A DNA stretch of 53,231 nucleotides from Candidatus Nanoarchaeia archaeon (GTDB lineage: Archaea; Nanoarchaeota; Nanoarchaeia; SCGC-AAA011-G17; JAFCDX01), in the NCBI GenBank assembly GCA_028717785.1, contig JAQUND010000009.1, positions 1 to 53,231 on the forward strand, written 5' to 3'. Below, piece by piece: positions 1 to 9,022 of the stretch; within the stretch, counting starts at the first letter, position 1; the number at the start of each line of letters is the position of its first letter. The position numbers were made by a program, and so were the translations under genes. The notes under the pieces were generated by a model. The model was not told the DNA's origin. It did not search any database and was given only the letters and a program-made list of their open reading frames with translations.

Positions 1-5
1 CGTCA

Positions 6-452
6 CTACCCCCGTACCACGCGTGTGCCAGCCGGCAGATCGGGATGCTGCAGGGCCTGCGCGTAGGGCCGCCCCAGCGAGATAATTACCAAATATAAAT
101 TTTCTTCTTTTGATTTAATTAATAAAGAAATTTTCTTTTGTAATATTGGATCTTTAATTACAGATAAATTTGGATTTGTTGATGAATCTAAAAAACAAAC
201 TAAAACTGTTTGTGATGGAGCAGCTAAATTAGCTTCGGTTAAACTTAATTCGCCTAAATTAAAATTTTTTTCTACATTATTTCTAACATTCGTAACAAAA
301 TTTGCTAATTCTACGCTGTTTCCAGTATCTTTAATATATCCTATTCCTTTAAAACCTAAAAATAAAATTGCTGCTGTAACAACCAATACAAATATATATT
401 CAAAAATTTTTTCTGTCTGTGCTTTTTTATTTAATTTCTTAATAGTTTTAAT
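6..452 (-). CDS. Truncated pilin-like membrane protein, C-terminus replaced by GC-rich sequence
   Basis: The N-terminus reads KKAQTEKIFEYIFVLVV followed by more hydrophobic residues. This is a class III (prepilin-like) signal region of the kind common in DPANN surface proteins. No ATG, GTG or TTG lies before it. The only canonical start, a TTG at 386, falls inside the hydrophobic stretch. An ATT at 452 follows a GGTGA ribosome-binding site by 6 nt, so I take that as the probable start; it overlaps the preceding gene by 22 nt. The native protein stops being recognisable near position 83, where the DNA becomes strongly GC-rich. The last roughly 24 codons (GRPYAQALQHPDLPAG and on) are probably foreign or an assembly join. 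Function is unknown. Confidence 0.5.
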   Translation of the reverse strand: MKTIKKLNKKAQTEKIFEYIFVLVVTAAILFLGFKGIGYIKDTGNSVELANFVTNVRNNVEKNFNLGELSLTEANLAAPSQTVLVCFLDSSTNPNLSVIKDPILQKKISLLIKSKEENLYLVIISLGRPYAQALQHPDLPAGTRVVRG

Positions 453-619
453 TTTGCTTCACCATCTTTTGTTTTTAATAATCTTGAATAAAATTTATTA
501 GCCATAATTATTTGTGAATCTATAAAATTATTAACATATGGTTTCCATACACTTCTAGGATTTTCTCTAACAAAATTTGCCCATCTTTCAATGAATTCAT
601 CATGTGTTTTATCCCTCAT
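431..619 (-). CDS. Small protein paired with a nucleotidyltransferase
   Basis: A 62-residue polar protein without membrane segments or signal peptide. It contains RWANFVRENPRSVWKPYVN and the segment QIIMANKFYSRLLKTKDG. I remember a similar pattern from small archaeal proteins encoded next to nucleotidyltransferases, but I cannot assign a named family. Its start overlaps the nucleotidyltransferase stop by 4 nt (616-619), so the two are translationally coupled, nucleotidyltransferase first. By layout it could be the partner half of a two-gene toxin-antitoxin-like module. That role is inference from context only. Confidence 0.7.
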   Translation of the reverse strand: MRDKTHDEFIERWANFVRENPRSVWKPYVNNFIDSQIIMANKFYSRLLKTKDGEAKLKLLRN

Positions 620-1179
620 TTTAATCTTAATCTCCTTATCTCTTTTTTAATTTTATTAATCTCCTCTTCATCTAAATTATTAGAATATACTATTCTTAAA
701 TGTTTTGCATCATCCATATCTTTTTGGGATTTTAATAATTCTTCTTTAAATGCAATATTCATTTCTATAGAAGAAAAATATAAATCTAATCCTGTTAATG
801 GAAGTTTTTTTCTTGTTTTTAATTGATAATCATCTAATGCATCTTTAGAAAATTTTAATTCTATCTCAGGAAGAGGATCATTTTTTCTAGTATATCTTAC
901 ACTTAAATTAGCATTAAGATAATCATCAAATATTATAGCTGGATCATTAGATTGTATACATTCAAAATTATTTTTTTCTAATTGTTTATGTAATAAAATA
1001 AATTTAGATTTATTTATTTTTTCAATAATAATATCTATATCTTCAGTTCCTCTAACTCTTCCATGAGCAATTGCAACAAAACCTGAAACAATTATATATT
1101 TAACAAATTTATCAATAACCTTAACAAAATCAACTACAAACTTATCTAATAAATTTCTATCACTAATTTCTCTTTTCAT
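616..1179 (-). CDS. Nucleotidyltransferase-fold protein (AbiEii/DUF6036-like)
   Basis: A 187-residue protein. Near residues 33-52 it has VSGFVAIAHGRVRGTEDIDI, matching the minimal nucleotidyltransferase pattern of a glycine-rich turn followed by a DxD metal-binding pair. This is the layout of the AbiEii/DUF6036 group, many members of which are toxin halves of two-gene modules. The remainder is helical and lysine-rich. It precedes and overlaps by 4 nt a 62-residue partner gene. A TATA-like TTTATATAAA sits about 22 nt upstream of the ATG, consistent with a leaderless transcript. Substrate is unknown; tRNA or protein nucleotidylation is possible by family analogy. Confidence 0.75.
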   Translation of the reverse strand: MKREISDRNLLDKFVVDFVKVIDKFVKYIIVSGFVAIAHGRVRGTEDIDIIIEKINKSKFILLHKQLEKNNFECIQSNDPAIIFDDYLNANLSVRYTRKNDPLPEIELKFSKDALDDYQLKTRKKLPLTGLDLYFSSIEMNIAFKEELLKSQKDMDDAKHLRIVYSNNLDEEEINKIKKEIRRLRLK

Positions 1180-1214
1180 TAAATCATATAAGTTTAAATT
1201 TTATATAAACATTT

Positions 1215-4200
1215 CTATGCATGGAAAATATAAGACATTAAATTATTTGATGCATCCATACATTTTATATAATAAGTTGATCCATCTTCAAATAACGTAT
1301 CATGTTCTAATTTATCATTTGTCATTGCTGTTCCATCTCCATAAGTGAAATCTTTCCCAATATTATATTGACATTCAGCTACTTCATCTAAAATTATTTT
1401 TAAATGTGAAGGCGTAAAAGATGAATCTTCATAAACACTAGTTACTCTTGGTGCATTTACATCTTGTGTCATTTTTATTGTTGTGCTTGTACTATTAATA
1501 TTTCCACCATAATCAACACAAGTTACATAATAAGTATATGGAGTTGAACTTCTTGCTGGACTTAATAATTGTTCATGCACACTTGAATTTGTTTTGAAAA
1601 ATAAATTCATTAAATTAATATCATTTGTTTCACCATAATAACAATAAGCTTTTCCGTCGTAAGTTGCTCCTTTTGATGTTTCAACTCTTAATGTAAAGTT
1701 TCTAGTACTAATTTCTCCTGATGGAGAGATAGAATCTATTCTTAATGGATATGACCCACGTAAAGTTAATACAAAACTTTGTTCATTTGTATTTCTATTT
1801 TTAATAGTAACTCCAGGTTGATCTTTACATCTGAAATAAAATTTATTTACAATTTGATCTATTAATGGAGTTAACGTAGTTGAACAAGGATATAATGTTA
1901 AATCATTTGGTTTTTTAACACAAATCATTGTATTTTCCATTACATCATATTCTTTATCCATCATAGACCATTTACAATCTGCAGGTTCATTTACATATAA
2001 ATCTAAATTAGTTTGATTTATTCCATAACTGAAATATGAACCATCTACTAAATTAGATCCTTCAATTACAGGTGGTGTAACATCTGGTCCTTGTTGTATT
2101 GTATATCTAACATAATATGCTGCATCATTTTGATTTCCTAATGAATCCTGACATTTTACATACAATGTATAAGTTTGTCCTGGAACTGCAATCAAAGTTC
2201 CATTCTGTTCTAATGAATATGTATTTGGTATTGAAGACAATACTAAATGATCATAAGTATATAATGTTGAACCAAAGTAACCTTGAATATCTGCGAATCT
2301 TGCTGAATTATTTAATGAAGCTTTACAAATTGCAGGTTCATCTGTTTTAAGTGCCATTGGGAAAAATGTAAATGCTGGAATTGTTTCTGTATAAGTATAA
2401 CCTCTATTAGCTACTTCAGTAATTTTACTTTGATAATTTCCTAAACCTTCTTTCCAAACACTTATTACTGGAGGTTTAACATCTCTTGGATTTTGAGATA
2501 CACAAGTATCATTTCCTGTTCCTGCATTTAATAAAACACAAGATTGACCTAGGGATTTACAAGTATATTCAGAACAAACTTTATCTTTTCTCCAAGATGG
2601 AGAATTTACATCTTCTGGATTACATTTTTCACAATCTTTACTATTAATTGGAGCTTGCCATGATTCACATTTTGATTCTATATTTACTTTGACTATTTCT
2701 GTTCCTGAAATATCAATTAATTGTAAACCCATTTCAATATAAGAAGCGTAACTAAATATTTTCATAATTGTAGCAACTTGACTTGTTGCTTGTTGAATTG
2801 TTGTTGCTTCTGTTGCTGCAGTTTGTGCTATTTCTGCTGCTTTTTTTGCTGATTCTGCTACTAATTGTGCAGATTTTGCATTAGGTGTTGATACTGCTGC
2901 TTCTGCTGCAGCTTGTGCTGCTTCTGCTGTTGCTTTTTTTGCTACTGCATCTTCAGATAATTTAGTTACAGTTTCTTTAGTTACAAAAGAAGTACCAACT
3001 TTACTCATTATACTCTGCCATATTTTTGAATCCGTTATTTTATTACTTATAGTTCCCAAACCATAATTTATCAATTTAGTAAGAGGACTAATTGTATATG
3101 AAGACCAAACTTTTAATTTTAAAGTATTACTTAATTCTAATGGAGAAACTATTATTCCTTGAACCATTGCATTAGTCATCATAGAAGTTAATAATGCTCC
3201 ACCCAATTTAGAATATGAATTTAAATCTGGACTTCCAGCTGTTTTATCCATTGTTACCCAATTAGTAAGATCTTTATATGTAATTTTTCCAGGATCACCT
3301 GAACCAACATTTTTTGCAAATTTAACAATACTAGGAATATCACTTCCAGTTGTAATAGAAAATCCACTTAAAATATTTTCTTTATCTTCAGTTAATAAAT
3401 TATATTCTGCACCACAATCACCAAGACTTCTACAATAATTATTTGCACTAACAGTAAATTTATGATCTAAACATTGACAATTTTCTATACATTCTGGTTG
3501 TTCAGCTAATCCTGTTTGACCAAAACTCATTATTTTTCCAAATGTTTGTAAACCAATTCCTAAAAGACTTTTAGTAATATCTGATTTTCCACCATCAGCT
3601 AATAATTTAGTTAAACCTGGAACTTTAATATAAGCAGTACAAGTTTGACTACCTGATTTACAAATATCTGTACCTTCATCTTCCCAGAATTTACTTCCTG
3701 GAGAAATAAAAGGAGCACATTGTCCATTTGAATTCCATATACAATCTCTTTGTTCAGTATTTTTACAATCTTTTACATTTTTTTGTGCTACACAATCTTG
3801 CCATCTATTTAATCTACAAGCTGCAACATTATAATTTGAATTATCAATTTTCATAGCATCAGAAATACACCATTCTTCTCTAAAATCTTTACATGGTTCT
3901 ACTAACACTTTATTATTAATACAAACACCTCTATAATATCTAGAACCTGGAACATCTCTACCAAAACCAATTAATGCATTATTACCATTATATTTATTCA
4001 TATCAACATCATATTCACACCAAGATTCTCCATTTTTTATTGTATTACCTTCAGTAAAAATTTGTTTTGCATCCATATTAAAAAGATCCATTTCTGCTGA
4101 ACAACTTAAATCAACACAAGTAAATTCTTTTGTTGTTTTTGATTGTCCACAAATATTTTGCTTATTAACATAATCACAATCTTGTGCAACCTCTTCTGCA

Positions 4201-4865
4201 TTACCACAAGAATCAAACCAATAAACATCTTCTGAACTATCTAAACATCCTTTTTTTGTATGAGGGGTACAATCACAATTTAACTTTGTATCAGAACAAT
4301 ATTTTCCTTCAAAAAATCCATTACCTGCTAAATCTGTTCCAGTTGGCAATGCACAATTTGCTCTTGTAGTATATTGACAATTATCTGAAGATTGAACGCA
4401 ACATCCTTTATCAGTATTTCTTGATAATTGAACACATGCTGCTTCATCTTTTACATCTTCTTTAAAAACCATTTCTAAATCAGGATATTTTGCAGTTTCT
4501 TTTTTACATCTTGTTTGTGTTATTAATGAAGCTTGATCTCCAATAATACAACAACCAACACTACATTGAGGAGTATTCTCAATTGATAAATCTGAAAATG
4601 AAGCATTTGTTCCACGAGCATTGCAAGTACCAAGGGGCATATTTGCATAACATCTTCCATCACTTAAATCAAAACAAGTTCCCAATTTACAAAAAGAAGT
4701 AAAATAACAATTTGTTGGAGCTGATTTACTTCCAACTGCACATTCTGATTGATCTGTATACTGACAAGTAGCCCCAGATAAAGTTTTTTCACAACAAACA
4801 GGATCTGCATTTACAAAAATTGGAATTAAAAACAAAATTAAAAACAATAATAATTTTTTATTCAT
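1215..4865 (-). CDS. Giant Cys-rich secreted protein, copy 1
   Basis: About 1216 residues. A Sec-type signal peptide (MNKKLLLFLILFLIPIFVNA) precedes a mature part with very many cysteines. Recurring landmarks are CKLGTC, DKGCC, KKGCLDSSEDVYWFDSCGN, NGESWCEYD, DCGAEYN and CSEYTCKSLGQSC, followed by Ig-like segments beginning PPVI. An Ala-rich, probably coiled-coil stretch (2770-2960, about residues 635-700) is absent from the paralogue at 5654-9022. No C-terminal membrane anchor is visible. I chose the ATG at 4865 rather than an upstream one because it gives the signal peptide directly and the same ATGAATAA overlap (8 nt) with the upstream gene as in the second cassette. Probably disulfide-rich and cell-surface or extracellular. 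Function is unknown. Confidence 0.85.
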   Translation of the reverse strand: MNKKLLLFLILFLIPIFVNADPVCCEKTLSGATCQYTDQSECAVGSKSAPTNCYFTSFCKLGTCFDLSDGRCYANMPLGTCNARGTNASFSDLSIENTPQCSVGCCIIGDQASLITQTRCKKETAKYPDLEMVFKEDVKDEAACVQLSRNTDKGCCVQSSDNCQYTTRANCALPTGTDLAGNGFFEGKYCSDTKLNCDCTPHTKKGCLDSSEDVYWFDSCGNAEEVAQDCDYVNKQNICGQSKTTKEFTCVDLSCSAEMDLFNMDAKQIFTEGNTIKNGESWCEYDVDMNKYNGNNALIGFGRDVPGSRYYRGVCINNKVLVEPCKDFREEWCISDAMKIDNSNYNVAACRLNRWQDCVAQKNVKDCKNTEQRDCIWNSNGQCAPFISPGSKFWEDEGTDICKSGSQTCTAYIKVPGLTKLLADGGKSDITKSLLGIGLQTFGKIMSFGQTGLAEQPECIENCQCLDHKFTVSANNYCRSLGDCGAEYNLLTEDKENILSGFSITTGSDIPSIVKFAKNVGSGDPGKITYKDLTNWVTMDKTAGSPDLNSYSKLGGALLTSMMTNAMVQGIIVSPLELSNTLKLKVWSSYTISPLTKLINYGLGTISNKITDSKIWQSIMSKVGTSFVTKETVTKLSEDAVAKKATAEAAQAAAEAAVSTPNAKSAQLVAESAKKAAEIAQTAATEATTIQQATSQVATIMKIFSYASYIEMGLQLIDISGTEIVKVNIESKCESWQAPINSKDCEKCNPEDVNSPSWRKDKVCSEYTCKSLGQSCVLLNAGTGNDTCVSQNPRDVKPPVISVWKEGLGNYQSKITEVANRGYTYTETIPAFTFFPMALKTDEPAICKASLNNSARFADIQGYFGSTLYTYDHLVLSSIPNTYSLEQNGTLIAVPGQTYTLYVKCQDSLGNQNDAAYYVRYTIQQGPDVTPPVIEGSNLVDGSYFSYGINQTNLDLYVNEPADCKWSMMDKEYDVMENTMICVKKPNDLTLYPCSTTLTPLIDQIVNKFYFRCKDQPGVTIKNRNTNEQSFVLTLRGSYPLRIDSISPSGEISTRNFTLRVETSKGATYDGKAYCYYGETNDINLMNLFFKTNSSVHEQLLSPARSSTPYTYYVTCVDYGGNINSTSTTIKMTQDVNAPRVTSVYEDSSFTPSHLKIILDEVAECQYNIGKDFTYGDGTAMTNDKLEHDTLFEDGSTYYIKCMDASNNLMSYIFHA

Positions 4866-5622
4866 TTTCACCCTCATTTTGTATTGCAAATTGGAAAATA
4901 TAATTTGAATCTCTTACATTTAATTTATAAATTTTATCTGGATAAGGTTGATCTTTAAATATTTCAACACGACCTCTATTAGCTAACATATATGGAACAT
5001 CAAAAAATACCCCATTAGTTGCTTCAGAATTAACAATATCATAAGTCGTATCTAATAATTTACCAAGAGGAACATTTACTGATTTTTTATAAGTTGTTAA
5101 TTCAACTTTAGAATCTCCTTTTTTTAGTGTAATTGGATAATTTATTTCGTAAACAATTGCTTCTTTATCTATTGTTGTTTTAACATCTAAATCACCAACA
5201 CTAATTTCAGGGAAAAATAATCTTTTACTTAATTGATCTATGTTTACACAATAAGGTAAGTTTAATTTTAAATTATTGGCTAATTCATTTTCAATTTGAG
5301 TTTGACTAACCATTTGATTCATACATAAATCTGTATCAGGAATATTACCACATAAATAAGCAACTTTGTAACCATTATACATTCTATAACTTGTTGGATT
5401 TAAGTAACCACCTTGTTTTCCAATTAAATCAACAACACTTAATGTTTCTTTATCAATACAATCATTAATCACTGTTTTTACATCTTCTAAATTGGTTTGT
5501 AAATATTCATTTGAAGTCATTCCAACTCCAGCTCTTCTTAAAGAAAAAATTAAAACAACTAAAATTAAAATTACAAAACCTACTATCATAAAAGTAGTTA
5601 CCTGACCTCTTTTCTTCATCAT
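4858..5622 (-). CDS. Class III signal peptide (prepilin-like) partner protein, copy 1
   Basis: About 254 residues starting MMKKRGQVTTFMIVGFV followed by about 18 more hydrophobic residues. A basic KRGQ stretch before a membrane segment is the class III signal peptide type cleaved by archaeal prepilin peptidases of the EppA type. The ectodomain has conserved blocks shared with the copy at 9015-9776: DLIGKQGG, a pair of Cys around LCGNIPDTDLC, YPITLKKGD, VPLGK and PYPDKIY. It precedes and overlaps the giant Cys-rich gene by 8 nt, so the pair is coupled. The second ATG at 5619 places the start 26 nt from its TATA box, the same distance as in copy 2. Likely anchors or assembles the giant partner (inference). 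Confidence 0.85.
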   Translation of the reverse strand: MMKKRGQVTTFMIVGFVILILVVLIFSLRRAGVGMTSNEYLQTNLEDVKTVINDCIDKETLSVVDLIGKQGGYLNPTSYRMYNGYKVAYLCGNIPDTDLCMNQMVSQTQIENELANNLKLNLPYCVNIDQLSKRLFFPEISVGDLDVKTTIDKEAIVYEINYPITLKKGDSKVELTTYKKSVNVPLGKLLDTTYDIVNSEATNGVFFDVPYMLANRGRVEIFKDQPYPDKIYKLNVRDSNYIFQFAIQNEGENE

Positions 5623-5640
5623 TATTAATCCTTTTTAGTA

Positions 5641-5649
5641 TTTATAAAT
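5641..5649 (-). promoter_or_regulatory. TATA box of surface cassette 1
   Basis: TTTATAAAT (ATTTATAAA on the coding strand) is centred 26 nt before the ATG at 5619, in the 31-nt gap between the two cassettes. It gives cassette 1 its own promoter and an essentially leaderless mRNA. No operator is evident. Confidence 0.6.
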
Positions 5650-5653
5650 ATTT

Positions 5654-8600
5654 TTATACTATAGCTGAAGTGTGAACAACTGAAAGTGGCATTTCATTTC
5701 CAAATTTATCTTCACATCTAATATAATATAATCCTAAGCCCCATTCAGCATAAAATGAATTACCAATACTTGACATTTCTGTTCCTTCATTTAAAGAAAA
5801 TTCTTTATTTGAATAAAAACATTTTACAGTATTTGCATCTTCAACAGTTATTCTTAATTTATCATATTGTGTATCATGATTAACACCAATTAATTTTGGA
5901 GCTGTATTATCAATCATTGTATTAAATTTAATACTTGATTTTGCAATATTTTCAGCAAGATCTAAACAATTAACATAAAATGTATATGGTTGTGTATTAA
6001 AAAATTCTAATATTTGAGTATGCGTACTTGAATTAGTTGAATAAAATGAAACATCTGAACACTCTTCACAAGTTTCACTAAAATAACAAACTGATTTTCC
6101 TGATTCTGCGCCTCCATTAGTTTCTGCTTTTAGTGTTACATTATTTGTATAGCAATTTATTTCATTTCCAATAACACAATCAGGAGATACAACAGATAAA
6201 CTAACATTTAATTGATTTGTTCTAGTGAGTGTATAAGGTTTACCCATTGACATTTTATTTCCTGCAGGATCTGAACATGCAAAATAAATTGTATTTGATC
6301 CAGATTTTAAATTACCAATTTTAAAAGAACATTTTTGTGATTCATACATTCCAGGAACTAAACATAATCCAGAATTTTCATTTAACATTTGATCATAACC
6401 TATATTTTGATCAGACCATTTACATCCACCTGCTTTTTGAAGAATACTATTCCAAGTTAGTATTTCATTAGTTGTTAAAGTTACATCTTTTGTATCCTGA
6501 TCATAAGCAACAAATCCGGGATCTGGTTCAATTGATTCAATTAATGGAACAGTTGTATCTGGTCCTTGATGAACTTTAAATCTAATTACATAATCTATAG
6601 GACTTTCAACTGCTTGTGAACAAGAATCTTCAACTGCAGTTTTACATCTTAAATAAAATTTCTGTTCTTGTTCATTTAAAGAAGCTAAATAACCAGCTGT
6701 AAAGGTAATATTATGCTGTGTGGATGCTTGTCCATTTGATAAATAAGACATTGTATCCATTCCATTAATTAATTCTCCATTATCATTAATTTGTTTTGTT
6801 GGTTGGTCTGAATAAGCACATTGTGTATATAATGGAATTCCTTTTTCATCAAAAGTTTTAATTCCAAAACTAAATGTTTTCATTTCATTTACATTTCTAG
6901 TAATATCATAACCTATATTTGCTCCATTATCTATTAACAAACAATCTGTTACTGAACAAGCTAACTGATCACTTGATTCACTGCAACAATTTGAATTTCC
7001 TGTTTTTAATAAATCAGTATCTGATTTTATTATTGGAGGTAACACATTATTACATTCTGCTTTTACACAAACAGATCCATCAACTGTATTTTTAATATAT
7101 TTACAAGCAGTTCCTAAAGTTCCACAAGTATATTCTTGACATGCATATCCATTAATTATATCTCCATTTTTATCAGGAAGTAATCCACCTTTTGAAACAG
7201 CAGTTGAACATTTGTAACAATCATCACCACCAGCAGGAACTTGCCAAGGATTACAATTTATTTTTAATGTTTCTACTTTTTGATTATTAATAGTACCGAA
7301 GCCAAGAATATCTAAACTTAATTTAAATATAGCTCCTATTGGATCTATAAATATACTTTTTAAATAGGTTGTATACATAGAAAGAAGATTATTATTTATA
7401 AATATTGAAGGATTAGAAATAGAATAAATTATATTTGCATTTATTAAATAAGGAAGAATACTATTATCTGCATTTACACTACCGAAATTTAATCCTAATT
7501 TATTAGTATTAAAATCACTTGTATAAAATTTATCCCATAAACTTTCTTTAATAACATTTATACAAGGTTCTTTATTTACATGCGCTCCATTTGGTTGTCC
7601 ACTACCACATATTCTATTAAATCCAGATTTTGAATAAGTATCTGCAACACTTAGAGAAGCACCACAATCACCTTGGGCCATACATAAAAAGTTAGTTGCT
7701 TTTAAAATATCTTTATTAAATACATTACAATTATCTTTACAAGACCATTCATCATAACAACTAGTACCAGAACATTTTTTTTCAGATGTCCATAACACAT
7801 CTATATTTTTATCTGCTTTTGAACATATTTTTTGTGCTTCTTCTTTTTGATCCTTAGTAAAACCTAGAGAAACTATTGGAATACAATCTCCATCTTTTGT
7901 TTTATTTCCGCCTGTCCATAAACAATCTCTTTCTTGTGTATTTTCACATTTTACTTTTGTTTTTTGTTTTGCACAATCACTAGCTCTATTTTCTACACAT
8001 TGAGAATAACTCATATCAGGTAATCCTTGTAATAATGAATTTTCTGTAAATTTACCATAAATACACATTTCATCTCTATTATTTCCACAGTTTACTGCAT
8101 ATTCAACTCCATCAATACAATAATGTCTATAATGAACACTTCCAGGAAGATCCATTCCAGGACCAGAAGCACTTTGATATTCACACCAAGATTCTCCATT
8201 TAATCTTGTTCCACCATCTCCTTCTAATAAAGGATTATCATAAGTATTAACACAATTTAAACTTCTACAAACAAATTCATCTTTATTGTTATTATTATTT
8301 TGATCATTAATATCTGATGCACAAATTTCATTTGGATAATTACAAGTTTGTGCAACATCTTCTGGATTACCACAAGAATCAAACCAGTATAAATTATTAG
8401 AACCTTCAATACAACCTTTTTTTGAATGAGAAATACATTTACTTCCAGAAACAGAACTACAAATTGAATTTAATTTAAAATCTCCATTTAAATTATTACA
8501 CTGTTCTCTTGTTCCATAAGAATAAATATTTTCTCCATAAACACAACATCCTTTATCTTGATTTGAACATTCAGCAACACATGCTTGTTCATTTCTAATA

Positions 8601-9022
8601 TCAGATAAAAAATTAGCTGTAAATCCTTCAGGTGTAATTTTATCACAATTAGCGCTTGTAGTTAATTTACAATTAGTTCCAACAACACAACAACCAGGAA
8701 TACAATCTGCAATTTTATCCATGCTTTTATCATACCACTGTCCATTCAAATGATTACATTTAGATTTTGGATAATTACCAAAACACTGACCATCAACAAT
8801 ACATGTTCCTAATTTACAAACATCAGTATTTGCACAAGAAACACTTGGAATAAATAACAAACCATTAGATTGATCACATTGTTCTTGGGATCCAGGTTGA
8901 CAGTATTGATTACCTATTTTTTCACAACAACCATAACTTGCTGCATTAACTGATTGAATAAAAAATATAAAACTAATTACTAAAATTATTTCAAATATCT
9001 TTTTTATTTTTATTTTATTCAT
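5654..9022 (-). CDS. Giant Cys-rich secreted protein, copy 2
   Basis: A 1122-residue paralogue of the protein at 1215-4865. It has an N-terminal signal peptide (KIFEIILVISFIFFIQSVNA) and the same order of Cys modules: CKLGTC, DKGCCVYGENIYSYG, KKGCIEGSNNLYWFDSCGN, NGESWCEYQ, DLPGSVHYRHYC, DCGAS and CQEYTCGTLGTACKY. C-terminal Ig-like repeats follow, ending without a membrane anchor. The centre (about residues 500-580) is hydrophobic and aromatic rather than Ala-rich, so the two copies differ most there. Overall similarity is clear but diverged, indicating an old duplication. Start and upstream stop share ATGAATAA, as in copy 1. Function is unknown; presumably exported and disulfide-bonded. Confidence 0.85.
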   Translation of the reverse strand: MNKIKIKKIFEIILVISFIFFIQSVNAASYGCCEKIGNQYCQPGSQEQCDQSNGLLFIPSVSCANTDVCKLGTCIVDGQCFGNYPKSKCNHLNGQWYDKSMDKIADCIPGCCVVGTNCKLTTSANCDKITPEGFTANFLSDIRNEQACVAECSNQDKGCCVYGENIYSYGTREQCNNLNGDFKLNSICSSVSGSKCISHSKKGCIEGSNNLYWFDSCGNPEDVAQTCNYPNEICASDINDQNNNNNKDEFVCRSLNCVNTYDNPLLEGDGGTRLNGESWCEYQSASGPGMDLPGSVHYRHYCIDGVEYAVNCGNNRDEMCIYGKFTENSLLQGLPDMSYSQCVENRASDCAKQKTKVKCENTQERDCLWTGGNKTKDGDCIPIVSLGFTKDQKEEAQKICSKADKNIDVLWTSEKKCSGTSCYDEWSCKDNCNVFNKDILKATNFLCMAQGDCGASLSVADTYSKSGFNRICGSGQPNGAHVNKEPCINVIKESLWDKFYTSDFNTNKLGLNFGSVNADNSILPYLINANIIYSISNPSIFINNNLLSMYTTYLKSIFIDPIGAIFKLSLDILGFGTINNQKVETLKINCNPWQVPAGGDDCYKCSTAVSKGGLLPDKNGDIINGYACQEYTCGTLGTACKYIKNTVDGSVCVKAECNNVLPPIIKSDTDLLKTGNSNCCSESSDQLACSVTDCLLIDNGANIGYDITRNVNEMKTFSFGIKTFDEKGIPLYTQCAYSDQPTKQINDNGELINGMDTMSYLSNGQASTQHNITFTAGYLASLNEQEQKFYLRCKTAVEDSCSQAVESPIDYVIRFKVHQGPDTTVPLIESIEPDPGFVAYDQDTKDVTLTTNEILTWNSILQKAGGCKWSDQNIGYDQMLNENSGLCLVPGMYESQKCSFKIGNLKSGSNTIYFACSDPAGNKMSMGKPYTLTRTNQLNVSLSVVSPDCVIGNEINCYTNNVTLKAETNGGAESGKSVCYFSETCEECSDVSFYSTNSSTHTQILEFFNTQPYTFYVNCLDLAENIAKSSIKFNTMIDNTAPKLIGVNHDTQYDKLRITVEDANTVKCFYSNKEFSLNEGTEMSSIGNSFYAEWGLGLYYIRCEDKFGNEMPLSVVHTSAIV

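Noticed and set aside
1..83. Horizontal transfer of a GC-rich gene fragment
   Set aside because: Only a contig-edge fragment with an abrupt boundary; a chimeric join explains it better.
2117..2350. Plus-strand open frames inside the two giant genes and valS
   Set aside because: They lie antisense to well-supported genes, are Leu/Tyr/Phe/Ile-rich shadows of AT-rich code and show no start signals.
2770..2960. Low-complexity repeat or CRISPR-like array within the giant gene
   Set aside because: The periodicity is Ala-rich codons of one open reading frame. No conserved repeats with unique spacers.
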